DNA from: an uncultured Eubacteriales bacterium
GTDB taxonomy: Bacteria; Bacillota; Clostridia; Oscillospirales; Oscillospiraceae
Assembly: GCA_900540635.1 (NCBI GenBank)
Contig: UQGU01000046.1
Coordinates: 1-17,749, forward strand
Direction: 5' to 3'
Length of the DNA stretch: 17,749 nt
The notes below the pieces were generated by a model that did not search any database, was not told the DNA's origin, and was given only the letters and a program-made list of their open reading frames with translations. Below are positions 15,017 to 17,749 of the stretch, piece after piece. Position 1 is the stretch's first letter. The number at the start of each line of letters is the position of its first letter. Both the position numbers and the translations under genes were made by a program.

Positions 15017-15123
15017 GGTACGCCAGAAGGGACTCGGGACATTAAGGAGCAAACGCCGTCCAGCCGGCGTTTGGCGGCAGTCCACCGGACTGCCGCATTT
15101 AATTGTTCGAGTCCCTTCCAGCA
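15017..15123. repeat. tRNA-derived inverted-repeat element foldable as a three-way junction
   Basis: The outer arms 15026-15045 and 15099-15118 pair at 18 of 20 positions (two as G-T). They enclose two perfect hairpins: 15050-15058/15065-15073 (9 bp, loop tccagc) and 15074-15083/15087-15096 (10 bp, loop acc). The left end, 15017-15036, is a 20-base exact copy of the tRNA-Arg 3' end at 15168-15187, in the same orientation. The right arm carries the same T-arm bases (ttcgagtccctt) in the opposite orientation. No ORF is credible. It may be a dispersed structured repeat or a remnant of integration at the tRNA. Confidence 0.6.
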
Positions 15124-15128
15124 CAAGC

Positions 15129-15167
15129 AAAAAGCAGGTCGTCCCCTTTGGGGATGACCTGCTTTTT
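15129..15167 (-). terminator. Intrinsic terminator after tRNA-Arg
   Basis: A long stem, 15129-15146 with 15150-15167, with an A-run on one side and a T-run on the other. It starts in the 3' CCA end of tRNA-Arg and terminates its minus-strand transcript; the symmetry makes it potentially bidirectional. Confidence 0.85.
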
Positions 15168-15242
15168 GGTACGCCAGAAGGGACTCGAACCCCCAACCCT
15201 CGGAACCGGAATCCGATGCTCTATCCATTGAGCCACTGGCGC
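15167..15242 (-). tRNA. tRNA-Arg(CCG)
   Basis: A 76-nt cloverleaf read on the minus strand. The acceptor gcgccag pairs with ctggcgt (first pair G-U), followed by discriminator A and encoded CCA. The anticodon stem tcgga/tccga encloses loop ttccggt, giving anticodon CCG for codon CGG. The T-arm contains ggttcgagtccc. It has its own promoter and terminator. Confidence 0.95.
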
Positions 15243-15263
15243 ATACACCTTAAGTGCTTGGCT

Positions 15264-15292
15264 ATTATAGCAGATAAAGCTGGATTTGTAAA
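15264..15292 (-). promoter_or_regulatory. tRNA-Arg promoter
   Basis: On the minus strand TTTACA (15292-15287), 17 bases, TATAAT (15269-15264), about 21 bases before the mature tRNA 5' end. Confidence 0.8.
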
Positions 15293-15304
15293 GAGCCAAA
15301 TGGC

Positions 15305-15344
15305 AAAAAAATTCTCTCCGGGTGCGGGTGCATCCGGAGAGAAT
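15305..15344 (-). terminator. Intrinsic terminator of aspS
   Basis: An 11-bp perfect stem, 15311-15321 with 15334-15344 (attctctccgg/ccggagagaat), extended by four inner pairs, followed on the minus strand by six T (15310-15305). It begins six bases after the aspS stop codon. Confidence 0.9.
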
Positions 15345-15349
15345 GGGAG

Positions 15350-17119
15350 TTACTCCTCTACCAGGGCGATGTGCACGTCGTCCAGCTGCTTCTGGTCGAC
15401 GGTGCTGGGGGCGCCCATCATCAGGTCCTGGGCGTTCTTGTTCATGGGGAAGGTGATGACCTCCCGGATGCTCTCCTCGCCGGTGAGCATCATGATCAGC
15501 CGGTCCACGCCGGGGGCTGCACCGGCATGGGGGGGTGCGCCGTAGGTGAAGGCATTGTACATGGCGGGGAACTTGGCCTTGACGTCGTCCTCGCCCAGGC
15601 CCACCATCTCGAAGGCCTTGACCATGATCTCGGGGTCGTGGTTCCGGACGGCGCCGGAAGCGCACTCGTAGCCGTTGCACACCAGGTCGTACTGGTTGGC
15701 ATTGATGGCCAGCAGCTTTTCGGTATCGCCCTCGGCCTCTTCCAGAGCCTTCAGGCCGCCCTGGGGCATGGAGAAGGGGTTGTGGCAGAATTCCAGCTGG
15801 CCGGATTCCTCGCCGATCTCGTACATGGGGAAGTCCACGATCCAGCACAGAGCGTACTGCTCCTCGTCGAAGTGGCCGGGCACCCGCTTGCCAAGCAGGG
15901 TACGGATGACGCCTGCGGTCTTCTGGGCGGCGGCCTTCTTGCCGGCGGCCATGCAGACGAAGGAGCCGGGCTTCAGGGCCAGCTTTTCCTTCAGAGCCTC
16001 GCCGCAGTCGCCCAGGAACTTGGAGATGCCGCCGGTGAGAGCGCCATTCTCATCCACCTTGACCCAGCAGGCCTTGTTGCCGGTCTGGACCTCTACATCG
16101 GCCAGCAGCTTATCGATCCACTTTCTGGCCTGGGTGAAGTTGTCCACAGCCACGGCCTTGACGGTGGCACCCTCGAAGGGGCCGAAGCCGCAGCCCTGGA
16201 CGATGGCGGAAATGTCCTGGATCTCCAGGTCGATCCGCAGGTCGGGCTTGTCGGAGCCGTAGCGCTCCATGGCCTCGTTGTAGGGGATGTGCCGCCAGGG
16301 TGCCTGGGCTACCCGCTTAAACTTGCCGAACTTCTCGTAAACCGGCTGCAAAACCGTTTCCAAAGTTTCCAGCACGTCCTCCTGAGAGGCGAAGGCCATC
16401 TCCATATCCAGCTGGTAGAATTCGCCGGGGGTGCGGTCTGCCCGGGCGTCCTCATCCCGGAAGCAGGGGGCGATCTGGAAATACTTGTCGAAGCCGGAGG
16501 TCATCAGCAGCTGCTTGAACTGCTGAGGGGCCTGGGGCAGGGCATAGAACTTGCCGGGGTGGTTCCGGGCGGGAACCAGATAGTCTCTCGCGCCCTCGGG
16601 GCTGGAGGAGGTCAGGATGGGTGTGGTGATCTCCAGGAAGCCAAGGTCCGTCATCCGCTTGCGCAGCTCGGCTACCACCTGGCAGCGGAGCACGATGTTG
16701 GACTTGACGGCGGGGTTCCGCAGGTCCAGGAAGCGGTATTTCAGGCGGGTGTTCTCATCGGCATCCCGGCTCTTGTTGATCTCAAAGGGCAGCTGGTTGT
16801 GGAAGCACTTGCCCAGCACCTCGATCTTCTCGGGCACGACTTCAATGTCGCCGGTGGGAAGCTTGGAATTCTTGCTCTCCCGCTCCCGGACGGTACCGGT
16901 GACGGAGATGGTGGATTCCTTATTGATGGTCTTGACCAGCTTCATCATGTCCTCGGTCTCCACCACAACCTGAGTGGTGCCGTAGTAGTCCCGCAGCACC
17001 AGGAAGGCAAAGTTGGAGCCCACTTCCCGGACATTTTCCAGCCAGCCGACGATGGTCACTTTCTTGCCTGCGTCCCCGAGCCGCAGCTCGCCGCAGGTAT
17101 TCGTTCTGGATTGCTTCAT
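15350..17119 (-). CDS. aspS: Aspartyl-tRNA synthetase
   Basis: The product charges tRNA-Asp with aspartate. It has 589 residues, normal for the bacterial class IIb enzyme with the inserted GAD domain. The order is: an N-terminal OB-fold anticodon-binding domain (about 1-105, with VTIVGWLENVREVG), class II motif 1 with FLEITTPILTSSSPEGARD, motif 2 around CFRDEDARADRTPGEFYQLD, the GAD domain (about 290-410), and motif 3 at about 537, GVDRLIMMLTGEESIREVI. AGAGAGG about eight bases upstream supports the ATG at 17119. It has its own promoter and terminator. Whether it also charges tRNA-Asn (non-discriminating type) cannot be decided here. No tRNA-dependent T-box leader is evident. Confidence 0.98.
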   Translation of the reverse strand: MKQSRTNTCGELRLGDAGKKVTIVGWLENVREVGSNFAFLVLRDYYGTTQVVVETEDMMKLVKTINKESTISVTGTVRERESKNSKLPTGDIEVVPEKIEVLGKCFHNQLPFEINKSRDADENTRLKYRFLDLRNPAVKSNIVLRCQVVAELRKRMTDLGFLEITTPILTSSSPEGARDYLVPARNHPGKFYALPQAPQQFKQLLMTSGFDKYFQIAPCFRDEDARADRTPGEFYQLDMEMAFASQEDVLETLETVLQPVYEKFGKFKRVAQAPWRHIPYNEAMERYGSDKPDLRIDLEIQDISAIVQGCGFGPFEGATVKAVAVDNFTQARKWIDKLLADVEVQTGNKACWVKVDENGALTGGISKFLGDCGEALKEKLALKPGSFVCMAAGKKAAAQKTAGVIRTLLGKRVPGHFDEEQYALCWIVDFPMYEIGEESGQLEFCHNPFSMPQGGLKALEEAEGDTEKLLAINANQYDLVCNGYECASGAVRNHDPEIMVKAFEMVGLGEDDVKAKFPAMYNAFTYGAPPHAGAAPGVDRLIMMLTGEESIREVITFPMNKNAQDLMMGAPSTVDQKQLDDVHIALVEE

Positions 17120-17155
17120 AAAAAAGCCTCTCTTGTTTCTAAATTTAACGCCGCT

Positions 17156-17184
17156 ATTTTCTCACAAATCCCGGAAAAAGTCAA
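17156..17184 (-). promoter_or_regulatory. aspS promoter
   Basis: On the minus strand TTGACT (17184-17179), 17 bases, GAAAAT (17161-17156). The -10 is imperfect; AAAATA one base on is an alternative reading. The leader is only about 30 bases. Confidence 0.55.
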
Positions 17185-17375
17185 TAGACGGTACTGTTTT
17201 CTCAGGGCAACCCTACGAAAAACAGACGGATTTGCCTTCGCTGACAACATCGCCTTTATGGGAGCCATTGTCCGATGCAGAAGATAAACAGTGTTTTTTG
17301 ACAAAAAGGATATTTTTTGGTAAGCAATGTGGTATGGTAAAAGGGAAATCGGCGCATAGGGGGACCGTAAGCAAT

Positions 17376-17594
17376 ATGTATGCCTTGAGCTATATCATCA
17401 ACGATCTGTTCTGCCTGGTGATCATGGCAATCATTTTTGCCTGCCATCTCCAAAGTACGTCTACCCGCCAGTCCACCGGGCTGTTCCGGGGGATGGTCAT
17501 CGGCATGATGGCCCTTGTGGGGTGTTCCAAAAGAGCAATTTTGCGCGTCGCCGCGCCGCCAACCTGCATTGACAAACGGCCCGCTTTGTGTTAG
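17376..17594 (+). pseudogene. Probable truncated start of a membrane protein gene
   Basis: A 72-codon frame starting MYALSYIINDLFCLVIMAI. It has one clear membrane helix (about residues 5-24), a polar linker with TSTRQSTGLFRG, and the start of a second helix (GMVIGMMALVG). This layout recalls the first two helices of integral-membrane signalling proteins such as GGDEF proteins, but nothing beyond that supports the family. After about residue 49 the sequence loses protein-like character, and its end overlaps the -35 and -10 boxes of the tRNA-Leu promoter. I therefore read it as the broken 5' end of a longer gene. The start signal is weak (GGGGGA about eleven bases upstream). A TTGACA at 17298-17303 might be an old -35 box. 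It could also be a genuine short membrane peptide. Confidence 0.4.
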
Positions 17595-17597
17595 GAT
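17569..17597 (+). promoter_or_regulatory. tRNA-Leu promoter
   Basis: TTGACA (17569-17574), 17 bases, TAGGAT (17592-17597), 24 bases before the tRNA 5' end. Confidence 0.8.
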
Positions 17598-17621
17598 ATT
17601 CCTGCTGCAAAAGGCAGATCT

Positions 17622-17704
17622 GCGGGCATGGTGGAATTGGTAGACTCGGTGGATTTAGGTTCCACTGCCAACGCGTGCAGGTTCGAGTCCTGTTGCCCGC
17701 ACCA
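17622..17704 (+). tRNA. tRNA-Leu(UAG)
   Basis: An 83-nt cloverleaf with acceptor gcgggca/tgcccgc, then A and encoded CCA. The anticodon stem gtgga/tccac encloses loop tttaggt, giving anticodon UAG for CUN leucine codons. A variable arm of the long class II type is present between anticodon stem and T-arm, and the T-arm has ggttcgagtcc. Confidence 0.95.
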
Positions 17705-17710
17705 AAAAAA

Positions 17711-17736
17711 GAGAGCCCGCCAGGGCTCTCTTTTTT
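17711..17736 (+). terminator. Intrinsic terminator after tRNA-Leu
   Basis: A perfect 8-bp stem gagagccc (17711-17718) / gggctctc (17723-17730) with loop gcca, then six T. A-residues before the stem extend the pairing and make it symmetrical. Confidence 0.9.
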
Positions 17737-17749
17737 GGTGCGGCAGGAC

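Noticed and set aside
15371..17287. A 638-codon open frame on the plus strand opposite aspS
   Set aside because: Same antisense effect: AspRS on the minus strand has all class II motifs, and the plus-strand product is rich in Gly, Val, Leu and His without recognisable domains.
1..17749. CRISPR array, prophage, toxin-antitoxin, defence or biosynthetic cluster
   Set aside because: No regularly spaced direct repeats of CRISPR type, and no integrase, phage structural, nuclease, methylase or paired small toxin genes were seen; coding content is housekeeping plus a few single genes.

Overview
The window looks like chromosomal DNA of a GC-rich member of the Clostridia, most likely an Oscillospiraceae-type gut Firmicute. 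This is inferred from the proteins (two-subunit PyrK/PyrD dihydroorotate dehydrogenase, a clostridial-type P-loop protein, an HgdB-like dehydratase), from AGGAGG ribosome binding sites and sigma-A-type promoters, and from GC-biased codon use. No taxonomic search was possible.

Layout. Positions 1-263 hold only hairpin-rich, repeat-like DNA. A minus-strand pyrimidine block follows in transcription order: pyrC (7294-6080), a 245-bp element with terminal inverted repeats (5818-6062), then tightly packed carB, pyrK, pyrD and pyrF (5766-264). These genes cover carbamoyl phosphate synthesis (large subunit only), dihydroorotase, dihydroorotate dehydrogenase with its electron-transfer subunit, and OMP decarboxylase. 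carA, pyrB, pyrE and pyrR are not in the window. pyrC has a clear promoter and a leader that looks like a transcription attenuator. Divergent from it is pgi (7525-8832), followed by a small Walker-A protein of unknown role (8938-9345). Next come a polytopic membrane protein resembling DUF6020/GT-C-like proteins (9467-11290), a MATE transporter (11522-12898) and a 35-residue small ORF (12956-13063). Most of these units end in good intrinsic terminators.

The right part is mainly minus strand. It holds a lone HgdB-like 2-hydroxyacyl-CoA dehydratase protein (14674-13124), then an unusual intergenic stretch (about 14756-15128), then tRNA-Arg(CCG) with its own promoter and terminator, then aspS (17119-15350). 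The intergenic stretch contains a pentamer-phased degenerate repeat, three 11-bp repeats, and an element foldable as a three-way junction whose arms carry pieces of the neighbouring tRNA-Arg 3' end. The right edge has a probably truncated membrane-protein start (17376-17594) and tRNA-Leu(UAG) with promoter and terminator.

Most of the window is housekeeping. I found no defence system, CRISPR array, prophage or other obvious new multi-gene system. The least explained features are non-coding: the pyrC leader, the inverted-repeat element where carA might be expected, and the tRNA-derived structured repeat.
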